Source: Chara braunii (taxonomy: Eukaryota; Streptophyta; Charophyceae; Charales; Characeae). From it: a stretch of 26,811 bases of DNA. Location: the NCBI GenBank assembly GCA_003427395.1, contig BFEA01000132.1, forward strand, positions 1,596,654-1,623,464, in the 5' to 3' direction. The notes beneath the pieces were generated by a model, which ran no database searches, was not told the origin of the DNA, and saw only the letters and a program-made list of their open reading frames with translations. The position numbers and the translations under genes are program-made. The first letter of the stretch is position 1. The number at the start of each line of letters is the position of its first letter. Positions 17,901-26,221 of this stretch are shown here, piece by piece.

Positions 17901-19944
17901 ATTCCCTCTGCTTTTTCCTCAGTTCAACTTAGGAAAGAACAGGAGGAGAGTTTGGATGTTTGACGATGAGGATGTTGAAAAGACTGAGTCTCGACACACG
18001 AGTCCAAAAAGCAGTGCTAGTGCTATTTGCCTCACATCTGGAGGAAACGATGTTGACATGGATATTATGACAGCGCCACTCCCCATCTCAGTAATGAGCG
18101 ATGCGAGTGCAATCACGGAGAACTCCATCCCTGCAAGTCTGCCATCACTTGTAAAGGCCAGCAATATTCAGCGCAGAACGATCTCTATTCTTTCAGAGAA
18201 TCCCTTTCGAGCAGAATCTGGCCGCATCTCAGTGCAGTTCTCAGCTCCAAGACCAAGTGAAGCTGGATCTGTTGCCTCCCGAATGGAGTCGGAAGCAGGA
18301 GCTGCTGAGGGGGCTGAGGAGAAGGGGAAAGTGCAGCTGATTCCGTCAACTGCAGAGAAGAGGGGGGAGGCAAAGAGGACTGAGCAGGGTGCTAGGAAAG
18401 CGAAAGAGAGGGGACAAAAAAATGGGAAAGTGGGGAAGAAAGAGAGAGAAAGGATGGAATGCGCAGAGAAGGAAGGGCTACAGAAGCTGAGGACGAAGCA
18501 AGAAAAGTTGGTAGTGAGGGGGAGAGCGAACCAAGGAAAGAAAATGCTTAGTGGAGAAGACAAGGACGAAAGTTCATCGATTCTCTCTGAGAGAAGCGAA
18601 TCACAAACTACAATGGCATCGCAGTCTACAACAGCCGTGACTTCACAACGTACTTCAGAAACAGAGTCAGAAGGAACTCTAATAATTCCCATAATCGCGA
18701 AAGGTTTGAAGGTTAGCAGTGACAGCTGTTGGGAGGTGGATCATGCATCGAGTGAGGCTGCAAGAAAGCATCAAAACCGACCTATGGGAGAATGGATGAA
18801 ACATACAATCGGTGCATTCTCGCGCTCAGTCAATGAGAAAGGTGTCCATGCAGCAAAGGCAGCTGCTGCCAAAGCAGCAAAGGTGTGCAAGATGGTTGTA
18901 ACTCGGAAGCCAAGTGGACTGTCACTGAAGGAGCTGCGAATACATATGGTGATTGGACAAGGAGCCTTTGGAGTCGTCCATCTTTGTACGCAGAGAGGCC
19001 AGCCGAAGAAGTTGTTTGCGCTAAAGAGCATGGACAAACAGGATTTGATGAGGAGGAATGAGTTGGAGCATGTTATGTGTGAGAAAGAGGCTCTGTTGGC
19101 TCTACGGCACCCTTTTGTTGTCAACCTAGAACATCACTTCCAGGATCACATGCGTGTTTATTTCCTTATGGAGTTTGTCAGTGGTGGAGACCTGTTCAGC
19201 CGCTTGGAGGTTAATAGGAAGCTCACAGCAAGGGAGACAAGGTTCTATGCTGCTGAATTGCTTTGTGCATTGGAATTTATTCACAGCAAAGGTTTTATCT
19301 ACCGGGATCTGAAGCCAGAGAATGTGATGATCGATGCCAGTGGTCATGTGAAGCTCACGGACTTGGGTTTTGCAAGGAAGCTTGCGTTGGGCGAGAGAAG
19401 TTTTACGTTTGTTGGGACACCTGACTACCTTGCACCAGAGATTATCCAAAACACAGGTCATGACAAAGCAGTTGATTTCTGGGCCCTTGGCGTTTTGATA
19501 TTCGAACTTCAAATGGGCTATACACCCTTCCATGCAAACTCTCTTGCTGAACAGTACTCAAAGATCCTCACAGGTGATGTGCGATTCCCTCCCGGAACGG
19601 ATTTCCTTCTCAAGGACCTCCTGTGCAGGCTGCTTCAGCCTGATCCCGCAAGGCGGCTCGGATCTCTTCCTGGTGGCGACGGTGCACGAAGTGTAATGAA
19701 GCATTCTTGGTTTGACTCCATTGATTGGACTTCCCTCAAGACCCTGCGAGCTGTGCCGCCCTTCATACCTCCAGCATATATGTACAACAAGCCAAAGAAA
19801 TACCTCAATGCTGTCGATGTTTACCAGTGGCAGGGTGGTGGGAAGATGGGTGTAGCTCATGGTGGTGGTCATGCCACAGTCAACCCTCTTTCCAATCCAA
19901 CATCTCTGTCGATGGATCAGCATCGATTCTTTGAAGCATTTTGA
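14917..19944 (+). CDS. AGC-family Ser/Thr kinase, PKA/PKG-like, with long disordered N-terminus (1675 aa)
   Basis: I chose the ATG at 14917 because its context is GCCATGG. The frame stays open 27 codons further up, but only to a TTG. Residues 1 to about 1340 are Ser/Pro/Glu-rich with no domain I recognise. They include four SSFPx repeats (263-282), two QGSTVNGVWSP repeats (815-836), a Lys/Glu-rich segment likely helical (about 1129-1210) and a Lys/Ala helix (1312-1322). The kinase domain spans about 1342-1599: glycine loop GQGAFGVV 1347-1354, Lys1370, Glu1389, YRDLKPEN with Asp1464, DLG 1482-1484 (Leu for Phe), activation-loop Thr1497 in SFTFVGTPDY, APE 1506-1508. The C-tail ends exactly on FEAF (1672-1675), as PKA ends on FxxF. 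Acidic residues that read basic substrates in PKA are kept (Asp1425, Glu1468, Asp1503, Glu1530), suggesting Arg-directed specificity. There is no cyclic-nucleotide-binding or phosphatase domain. All domains lie in one uninterrupted exon. The substrate and activator are unknown. Confidence 0.92.
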   Translation: MAGNESSQAIPYSSRLTKPRLPISQALCAPSVCLSIEQDEAMPVTLLLAESAPSVAPPTPASVSMGLAAGEPVHPLQWESSRSIPADAFAAAARAASSRIARLQSQGGVLSRSSSAGSNSPLGLGCRESPPELLPRAGVLSREDTHGGFCTSKAEPDITWKCDGYALRYQSADPFVLSSTSQQRSPSPSLPSRLHQSPLHERSAGCCHSAQPLAGALTFEGRRDTVGWRLPSSELVREPCNLPTSWLESGGYGAQVNERRQTSSFPASSFPSSSFPTSSFPASSCERHCCRVDQSPSRRWRTSRIPASQWCTDCGELPPLSKAKFGREESSLCFAMEDLTSPQASAPCIPSESPIGECELVPLSVSELACDPSFDGTSVDSDMERQLERNTPPEQQGDEGSQEVGNGESRREELAPSSFQSSLAITDDRHEMTIEGQSLWGETEAALPEKAAGRNDKMEHSDFRLAVNRSADECGGVADTCSSEKEGGVEVAHCADDAREYGGSACQSSHRPSDILGDVESTGGTQEECQGGVRERYAPLSSDEEEVGVDNACESVEYATTSSGSEGGRYAEDAANCAFPPDQPDRVGVSSTSCGHVTCEANRSHLLDCSCVQQDAQGCGEEQQRRSQRGLFYGGELDEPFSPYVQESTVLLGISGSSPVPPGVLSDNWAPPQVDEGKPPLVSTSQLACDDGEVDVSLPSSPTLQVREIQWHSPWPDGKQPASRVVHGSASPSVQPAASTTPPVDIPEIQVPVPLHGSSTLSAYQEDEGTGSARRDSQEEADSSAVCSRGPDGKDDRNVSLLLDSLEETSSFEAQGSTVNGVWSPQGSTVNGVWSPRLSETSPERGGKAQLEPLSRNLLLPDVSPAFAYGTGSQPSGSSFPCLEAQDSQTLEEQLGELDGGELLEFFASSSPRETPSRCDDSPLASIHGSDNPSLMGLPKKAEQPERLESGKSSPRSRLASGSSWTDIVSEIRDFEAMRSPKDAASDGSQLLGGGFPLLFPQFNLGKNRRRVWMFDDEDVEKTESRHTSPKSSASAICLTSGGNDVDMDIMTAPLPISVMSDASAITENSIPASLPSLVKASNIQRRTISILSENPFRAESGRISVQFSAPRPSEAGSVASRMESEAGAAEGAEEKGKVQLIPSTAEKRGEAKRTEQGARKAKERGQKNGKVGKKERERMECAEKEGLQKLRTKQEKLVVRGRANQGKKMLSGEDKDESSSILSERSESQTTMASQSTTAVTSQRTSETESEGTLIIPIIAKGLKVSSDSCWEVDHASSEAARKHQNRPMGEWMKHTIGAFSRSVNEKGVHAAKAAAAKAAKVCKMVVTRKPSGLSLKELRIHMVIGQGAFGVVHLCTQRGQPKKLFALKSMDKQDLMRRNELEHVMCEKEALLALRHPFVVNLEHHFQDHMRVYFLMEFVSGGDLFSRLEVNRKLTARETRFYAAELLCALEFIHSKGFIYRDLKPENVMIDASGHVKLTDLGFARKLALGERSFTFVGTPDYLAPEIIQNTGHDKAVDFWALGVLIFELQMGYTPFHANSLAEQYSKILTGDVRFPPGTDFLLKDLLCRLLQPDPARRLGSLPGGDGARSVMKHSWFDSIDWTSLKTLRAVPPFIPPAYMYNKPKKYLNAVDVYQWQGGGKMGVAHGGGHATVNPLSNPTSLSMDQHRFFEAF
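15703..15762 (+). repeat. Four 15-bp coding repeats (SSFPx)
   Basis: Four in-frame units of AGCAGCTTTCCANCT encode SSFPA, SSFPS, SSFPT and SSFPA (residues 263-282 of the kinase protein). Differences are mostly in the last codon. Such units commonly vary in number by slippage and keep the frame. Confidence 0.95.
17359..17424 (+). repeat. 33-bp coding tandem duplication (QGSTVNGVWSP twice)
   Basis: Two adjacent 33-bp units encode identical 11-residue peptides (815-825 and 826-836) and differ at only two third positions (AAT/AAC, TCC/TCT). The duplication is recent or constrained at the protein level. Confidence 0.95.
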
Positions 19945-21867
19945 GGGGGGGTAACAACTATGCCAAGGCCTGCTTGACTTCATAGGGTGTTTGCCGACTT
20001 CTCTTTTTCCGAGGGTAACTGTTGGGACCTTTGGATGGTCATTTTTTAGCGGAGTCTGGACCGGCATCTGTAACTGGCATGGCCCGTTTTCGTGTTTTTT
20101 TATCTTTACAGTCTTACCATCCCTCAAAGCGGCATTCCTCCCCCCTGACCCCAACCCAGGGCTCCATCCTCTTTTCCCTTTTTTATTTACTATGTATTTT
20201 GTCCCCGTCCCAGTTCTTTGTGAGGCCTGCCTCCTTCTTTACTGTCCTTTCTGCTGCACGCTGTATATCCAATGAGCACGCATCGTCTTCGCAATCCGAC
20301 TGTCTGATCAATATCCTCTTGTCAGTCTTTGTCCTTGCCAACCTTCGTGTCACAGTAGGGCAGCTTATGCCGGTTTCCTCTCTCTCCTTCTCGGATCAAT
20401 TTTCTTCTTTGTCACATCACTATCGCTGTCCAGGCCTTTCTCCGCCTCCCACAGTCGCTTTCTGCTTACGTTTGTCACCTCTTCCCTCTGTTGCTTCCTC
20501 AATTCACTATCCCTCTCGTGCCTTGTACCGCTGCACTGTCCACCCTTTGGCTAACCCACTCGCTCTCTGCTTGCTTCCTCTGCCCAACCCCTCTGTCCCT
20601 TTCATGGATCACGATCCCTGTCTCGTGTCATGCATAGCTGTTCATACTGTTCCCTGCGCGCTTCTCTCGTTCCTTGCCCGTGTCTCATGCTGATCTGTGT
20701 ATTATTCCCACAATGTTTCCCATCCATGCTCTCTCTCCCCGCCCCTATTGTCCATTCCCGCCTTACCTTCGGAATAATGGCGTACAAGTCTGATCTACAT
20801 GTTCTGCACGAGGTCATGCCGGACTTCTGCTCTCAATTATGCCTTAGTATGCTGTTACTGGTTCTCTGGCTCCTTGCCATTCACTCAATATGATTGATTG
20901 GCCCATCTCAAAGACTCACCAGGTAGTGGATAAGAGTGATGACGGGCTTGGTATGCCATGGTCTTTTGGTATTTATTTAATTTTTTATTATGGTTAAGTT
21001 GCGCTTTCTTCCTCAGGCAGCTTTTAATCCCCTGATGATGGCCGTCTGCCGATGCAGCTGAAATGAGGCGTAGGGACGTCAGCTACGAAGATGATGTTTT
21101 ATCGTGCTGATCATTTTTGAGTTTCCGGAACGGTGTTAATTTTATGGCGCTACCCGTCTCTCGTCTGTCGATTGTGAAATGACTTTTCTGCATCTCATTG
21201 GACTCCGGCCTTCTTCTTCTTCATCGTCGTCTTCCTCCTTTGAGCAGCATCCCTTCCCACCTTTGTATATGACTCTCCTCTGCTCTTCTGATGATTGCTC
21301 TTCTGTCTTCCTTTCCATGTTACTGGAACTTACGATTTCACGGGTGCATTTGCTGTGCTTTGTCGACTTCATAGGACTTAACGATCTCCCACAGCGCTGC
21401 GCTACGGGATTGCCTTGGATTGGAATCAGCATGTCTTTCGTCCATATGCTCCACTGCGTGCCTCTTAAACTTCCAATCCAATTTCCAAGCCTCACTTTCT
21501 GCAAATTGACAGTTTGTGGATGTCTGTTTAGGGTTCTCTGTTTGGGGTGCCCTTCTCAGACTTGTCACCACTTCTCATCTTTCTCATTCACTTTCCGAGT
21601 GGCGTGCTGCGGGGCAGGCATGATGGCATCCTAAAGCGTTTTGTGTGGGTACACGTGAACACTAGAACCTTTCGCATGATGTGTGTAATACAAAGGAGAT
21701 TCAGCTGCCTCTTGCAAGGGTAAGAAGTCCATGAGATGGGTACTGAATGATCACTCTGCTTCACCATACATTGATGGGACAACTGCCCTCCCATTCCTCT
21801 AATCATGCCGTGTGGACCTGCAGCGTGGGTGTGGGACCACACCAGGTTCCAAAGGAGGAGCTGGCAA
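19945..21867 (+). other. Downstream/3' untranslated region of the kinase gene and intergenic DNA
   Basis: Pyrimidine-rich DNA directly after the TGA. A 223-codon plus-strand frame (20022-20693) consists of Ser/Leu/Pro/Cys low complexity and follows base composition, so I do not call it. T-rich sequence near 20970-20995 could be a 3' processing region, but no canonical AATAAA is placed well. TCT/TCG-rich repeats lie at 21208-21236. Confidence 0.4.
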
Positions 21868-22205
21868 GGAGCTTGGGTGCCACAGGATCCTCAGTGAAGT
21901 GAGTGACGTCACACGGGCAACCTTTCCGAGAGCGAGAATTGCCAGAGGATCGAGATGCGTCACGATCGGCAGCAAAGTGAGTGGCGTCACCGTTTTGGAA
22001 CCTTTCTGAGAGTGTGAATTGCCAGAGGGTCAGGATGTGGCGGGATCATCAGGGAAGTGAGTGGCGTCGCCGTCTTGCAACCTTTCTGAAGAGCGTGAAT
22101 TGCCAGAGGATTGGGATGCGGCGGGATCGTCAGTGAACTGAGTGGCATCACCCCGGGCAACCTTTCTGAGAGCGTGAATCACTGGAGGATCAGAATGCGG
22201 CTTCG
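21868..22205. repeat. 80-bp tandem repeat, four copies
   Basis: GCAACCTTTCYGAGAGCGTGAAT anchors (CCTTTC) sit at 21921, 22001, 22081 and 22161, at exactly 80-bp intervals. Each is followed by TGCCAGAGG, GATGCGG and AGTGAGTGGCGTCAC. Copies are about 21881-21960, 21961-22040, 22041-22120 and 22121-22200, with a partial unit before them. Copy 1 carries the palindrome TGACGTCA; the others read TGGCGTCA, TGGCGTCG or TGGCATCA. No spacers, so it is not a CRISPR array. Confidence 0.93.
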
Positions 22206-24258
22206 TATCCAGTGTGCATGTGGCCTTGATGCTTGTCCAGGAGCCAACGGCGGTTAGACTCAGCTTTCCTCTGAGATGCACTCCATGCTGAGGGTGACTC
22301 TAATGCAGCAGCACGCTGAACCAACGGAAATCGTGCGCGCGGTTGGCAACTTCTGGAACCAACTGTAAGACGTCTATGCAGGTGTGTCAAGTTGGGAAGG
22401 GATAATGTCGGGGAGGACAGGACGTGAATCGTGGCCGCTTGGCACAGCAAGTGTGACATTGATATGTGATGTATAGTGCAGGGGAGACGTGTTTGATCCT
22501 TGTAAGTTGCAACGTGGATGGTTATTCAAAAATATTTGAAGTGAATGAATAAATAGATAAGAAATCAATCAAATAAGCAGGTGGAAGTTAAATGTGGAAG
22601 ACATTTGTAAGCTGCAACATGGATGGCTATAGGGATTCTGTTCCGCTCTGACTAAATGAAGTAAAACCGGTCTAAATGATGAGCCCAGTTTTCTGGTCAG
22701 TTAAGAGTGGGGACTAGGGAACTGGAGGATTGGGCCCGGTTTTGGGCCCCAGCCCATGAAACAGCGGGTGGTACTGGGACTCTGTTTCACAAAGATTTGA
22801 AGGTTGAGGTAATTGATAGGTTCTTTGGTATTTATTTGGGTACGTAAGTTTGGATTTAGGTACCAATGGGCTAGATTTGCTGGGCTTTTATGTCTATTTA
22901 ATATTTATGTCTATTTATGAGCCAGTTGAGTAGAACAACAAGGGAGTATGCTCAGTACGGCTTTCTTAAGGGCTATTTGCTGCAGCTCCTGTAACTGAGC
23001 ATCTGCTACTGGTGGGTGGTCCGAATACAATGGTTAGACCCATGAATTGATTCCTCTGGGGATGACCTTATTATGTCCAATGCTCGATCCTTGCGCACAG
23101 TTTCTGGAGTAATATGGACCATTATAAATTTACAGATGTTTTCATATTATCCTGTTGAAACAAATGGAGCCAGACTTGGTTCTTGGCAAGGGAGTGAGGG
23201 GGACATCTATCAGGGGCCCAGCTTAGACCTTTTTCAATGAAATTGCAACTGTGGCCCTGAGGTCAGGGTATGCTTGTATCATCCCAGAGTTGAAGCTTTT
23301 TTTGCAACTGAGATGTCTTCTCTCTCTTGAAAAGGAACAAAGGGTTTGATGATCAGATAACTGACTCTCTATCCGACTGCTTTTTGTTTTTTCTTATTTC
23401 CCCCCCCAAACTTGCACATCTAAAAAAGGGCGACAGCATTGAGATATCATCGTCAAAGTGACCGGCCCCAGGTATTTATTACAAAAGCTGGAAACCGGGT
23501 TCAGCTTCCCTCACATCCCTGGTACTCACACCACGCCTCTCCCTATTTTGGCCGGTAGATTCCGCGATAACGGCATATTGATTGTTTCCTTCTCTAAACG
23601 ATGTACCAATGCTCTGACCCTGTTTTGCGCCTGTGCCATCTACTCTTTCTGTGCTTTCCTGATGCCTGACAGCATTTACTGCTTCCTCTTTGGACGGATG
23701 TCAGATTCTTTAGAATCTTTACTCTACATGGCACCAATCCTGAGGTTGAATCCTGTGTCCCTTGTCTCCGTGGTACTCTCTATCCGACTGTTGTTGTTCT
23801 TTCTTCCCTTTTTTTCCATTTCTTTTTTTGCGCAGGGGGTGTGCTAGTCTTCTCCTCATCGTTCCAAGTTCAAGTCCTTTCTCTGTTTAATAGTGTTTAT
23901 GCATGTCATCCGTGCGCAGGAGGCATGCTCATCTTCACTGTATCGTTCTAATTTTCTGTTTTCCCAAGTCTTCATTTTTTCAACCTTTTTCCACTGAAGC
24001 AAGTGCAGAGTCCAAGGCACATAAAATATGTGACGTGCCATTTATGTACGAGGCCGATTTCAGTTCTCCTTTTGGTCCCTTTGGATGAGTTTTTAATACT
24101 GTGTATTGTTGACTAGGAAAAAAAAATTCAGTTTTGTAGACTAGGGAAAAAATATCTTTTTTTTCAGTGTTCCAATTTCAGTTTTGTAGACTAGGAATTT
24201 TTTTTTTTTTTGTTTTGGTCCTTTTGGATGAGTTTTTAATACTGTTTATTCAACTTTA
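22206..24258. other. Intergenic stretch with degenerate direct repeats
   Basis: No supported gene. TGTAAGYTGCAACRTGGATGG occurs at 22501 and 22606. CTCTCTATCCGACTG occurs near 23364 and 23776. GCGCAGG-rich 38-bp units occur at 23830 and 23914. GGATGAGTTTTTAATACTGT occurs near 24084 and 24225. A plus-strand frame at 23458-23847 is Phe/Leu/Ser-rich without a domain. These look like old tandem duplications. Confidence 0.45.
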
Positions 24259-24478
24259 TTGTTGGAAAGCCTTTCTGGAGAGCTTACCCTTAGAAGAGGT
24301 AGGAGCAATTTTTGGGTGAAACAACCAGCTTGACCTGAAGGCTGATTTCTGTACTCCACAAGGAGTTTTTTTTTTTGTTTAGGATTAGATTTCTTGTTGG
24401 AAAGCCTTTCTGAAGATTGCCCTTGGAAGAGGTAGGCGCAATTTTCGGGTAAAACTACCGCCTTCACTTGAGTAGAAT
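24259..24478. repeat. Imperfect direct repeat, period 135 bp
   Basis: TTGTTGGAAAGCCTTTCTG starts at 24259 and 24394. Both copies continue through GAAGAGGTAGG, GCAATTTT and GGGTRAAAC. The second copy runs straight into the left arm of the hairpin at 24455. Confidence 0.85.
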
Positions 24479-24567
24479 GCCCGGTCGTTGTAGCTGTATT
24501 TTGGGGCCAACTTTCAGTCCTGGTACAGCTTTAATGACCGGGCATTCTATTCGGGGGAAGACGGTAG
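24455..24567 (+). other. Long imperfect hairpin (miRNA-precursor-like or MITE-like)
   Basis: TAGAATGCCCGGTC (24475 region; arm core 24473-24498) is inverted at 24524-24549. The 26-base arms pair with two G-U wobbles and one U-U mismatch when read as plus-strand RNA, around a 25-base loop. Pairing continues outward with CTACCG (24455-24460) against CGGTAG (24562-24567) and CTTC against GAAG, interrupted by few mismatches. The stem totals about 44 positions per arm. Wobbles on the plus strand become A-C mismatches on the minus strand, so plus-strand RNA folds better. A MITE remnant is the main alternative to an RNA gene. Confidence 0.6.
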
Positions 24568-25010
24568 GTGCATTCACTTTTCTGCATGCAGGTTGGGAAA
24601 AGAGGTAACGGTACATGCATGCACACAACTTTTGAATGTTCTCCCCCCCCTCCCTTCTCTTCTGCGTCTCCTTCTTGCAGCCCTTCATTTTCCTCGTTTT
24701 GTGTTTCCTTGTGCCTCATTGGTTGTGCATAAGTTGGTCGGACCCTGGCATGGAGTTGGGGGCAGTGAACCTCGTGCAACCTTCCTGTCATCTTCATCTT
24801 TCTTTAACCTGTTATACCACCTGCCCTTCTCTGTTGCTCCTTGCCCTGCTGGTAATACATGCCCCTGCCCTCGCCTTGGCATCTGCAGCAAACTCCATAT
24901 ATTTATTTCCTCTCCCCCCCTTCTCTCCCTCTGAGCACGACGACAACACTATAGGTATTGCTGGATTACACAACCAGGTGCTGAATAGGCTTGACATCTA
25001 GCTTCCCAAG
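24568..25010. other. Gene-free stretch
   Basis: C/T-rich. Contains two TGCATGCA palindromes at 24583-24590 and 24616-24623 inside short CATTC/GAATG arms. Frames here are low complexity and unsupported. Confidence 0.45.
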
Positions 25011-25120
25011 GGCGCCCAACCGGGCGCCGAGTGCCCCAGGCACCCTGTCCGGGGTGGGATCTCACCCAGGGTAACCCCGGCATGAAAAATATCCACTTTT
25101 TTTTTTTTTTTTTTTTTTTT
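25011..25120 (-). repeat. GC-rich unit with 24-T tract; relative of the tRNA-like repeat at 26.2 kb
   Basis: GGCGCCC-AACC-GGGCGCC (25011-25028) is a perfect 7-bp hairpin. Its reverse complement contains CGCCCGGTTGGGCGCC, matching 15 of 16 bases of the arm at 26252-26267. A run of 24 T lies at 25097-25120; on the minus strand this is a poly-A next to the unit, as an A-run precedes the unit at 26222. Confidence 0.5.
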
Positions 25121-25197
25121 GCTGTCAGGGTCTTACTGCGCTTTGCACGTACTACTGAAATCCAGGCTCTTTTTTCTTTTTGCTACATGTGAAATTA

Positions 25198-25380
25198 TGT
25201 GTACTGAAGGGTGGAAGCAAGAGGGGAAGGAGGTAGGAGGGAGGCAATGGAGAGGGAGGGAGGAGGGAGGCGATGGAGATGGAAGGAGGCGGGAGGAGGC
25301 AAGGTATGGCAGAGTAGTGAAAAGGGAGGAGGAAGGCGATAGAGATGGACGGAGGGAGGAGGCGAACGACAGGGAGACTA
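25198..25380. repeat. Purine-rich minisatellite
   Basis: Degenerate units of the type GGAGGCGATGGAGATGGA recur from about 25230 to 25375. The plus strand is almost all purine. Frames on either strand (Glu/Gly/Arg or Ser/Pro/Leu) are explained by the repeat. Confidence 0.75.
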
Positions 25381-25419
25381 AGCACACTAAGTGGCTAGGA
25401 GTGGGCTACTAAGCGTGCC

Positions 25420-25590
25420 CAAAAAAGACAAGAAGAACGAAGAAGACGAGGAAGAGGAGGAAGAGGAAGAAGACGAGGAAGAAGAAGAAGAAACAAGGAA
25501 GACAAAGATGAAAGAAAGAAAAAGAATTGGACTTCAGAAGTGAAGTAAGAATAGAAAGTTAGTAGAAACGAAGAGGAAGAGAAAGGAGAG
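25420..25590. repeat. AAG/GAGGAA purine tract upstream of U6
   Basis: Nearly pure purine sequence (GAAGACGAGGAAGAGGAGG and similar). No USE-type motif (RTCCCACATCG) of plant snRNA promoters is visible in it. Confidence 0.7.
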
Positions 25591-25598
25591 TAATAAAA
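25591..25598 (+). promoter_or_regulatory. TATA-like box of the U6 locus
   Basis: TAATAAAA lies 31 to 24 bases before the U6 start, close to the distance used by plant U6 genes. It is weak, because the whole flank is A-rich and the canonical upstream element is missing. Confidence 0.35.
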
Positions 25599-25621
25599 AG
25601 AAGAAACAAAAAAGAAGACAA

Positions 25622-25721
25622 GTCCTTCGGGACATCTGTTAAAATTGGAACGCTACAGAGAAGATTAGCATGGCCCGTGCGCAAGGATGAGGCACAAAAA
25701 CCGAGAAATGGTCCGAATTTT
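25622..25721 (+). ncRNA. U6: U6 spliceosomal snRNA (gene or recent pseudogene)
   Basis: Starts GTCCTTCGGGACAT, the 5' stem-loop, shorter by one base pair than my memory of the plant form. It continues AAAATTGGAACGCTACAGAGA with the ACAGAGA box that pairs with the 5' splice site, then TTAGCATGG with the AGC triad, TGCGCAAGGATGA of the internal stem-loop, and ends GAGAAATGGTCCGAATTTT. U6 forms the catalytic core of the spliceosome. Several substitutions fall in and after the internal stem-loop (CCCG for CCCC, GGCACAAAAACC after GATGA), so this may be a variant or inactive copy. The key boxes are intact. Confidence 0.9.
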
Positions 25722-25734
25722 ATTTTATTTTTTT
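25718..25734 (+). terminator. RNA polymerase III T-run terminators after U6
   Basis: TTTT at 25718-25721 ends the U6 match. TTTT at 25723-25726 and a T7 run at 25728-25734 follow. T-runs directly after the RNA are what Pol III uses to stop and release U6. Confidence 0.75.
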
Positions 25735-26221
25735 AAAGAAAGATGACGACGATGACAAAGAAGAAGAAGAAGAAGAAGAAGAAAGACTAAACAAGAAACA
25801 GAGAAAAGAAAACTGACCTTCGCTTCATTCACGATGATGGCCTTACTTCGCTTGGCACGGTGGTCTTCGATGGCAGAGGTGACTATGGCCCGCCGAGGAG
25901 CTTGCAAGGCAGAGGTGACGATGGTGGCTCCAGCGTGACGACAACTGCCACGCGCGATCAGGCGGGGTGGGCAGGGCATGACTGGGGAGACAATAGAGTG
26001 GGGGGACAGACCACAGGGTTGGGCGCGGCAGGCAGGTTTCAAATTTGAAACCTGGATCTGCCCCACACGCCGATTTGGGATGGTTGGCAGCCTAGATCGC
26101 AAAACACAAAAAAAAGTGGAATGGGGTCCTACCAGTCCCAAAGGAAAGGAGCACCACCACCAGATTTTTGTTTCGCCTCCGTGGAAAAAAAAAAAATTTG
26201 AGGCCGTTGGACCTCGGCACT
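25735..26221. other. Gene-free stretch with (AAG)n tract
   Basis: An AAG run at about 25758-25784 follows the U6 terminator. The rest has no supported gene. An A-run at about 26185-26196 precedes the tRNA-like units. Confidence 0.55.

Noticed and set aside
20022-20693. 223-codon plus-strand frame after the kinase stop
   Set aside because: Ser/Leu/Pro/Cys low complexity explained by pyrimidine-rich DNA; more likely 3' untranslated.
21031-21112. Possible C/D box snoRNA (TGATGATG, two CTGA, GATGATGT)
   Set aside because: The C box lacks the purine before TGATGA, the C' box is imperfect, and no terminal stem pairs.
21868-22205. CRISPR-like regular spacing
   Set aside because: The 80-bp units are contiguous with no unique spacers, in a eukaryotic context; an ordinary minisatellite.
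24571-24638. Second hairpin built on two TGCATGCA palindromes and CATTC/GAATG arms
   Set aside because: Each TGCATGCA is self-complementary, and the remaining pairing is short with a large loop; likely chance.
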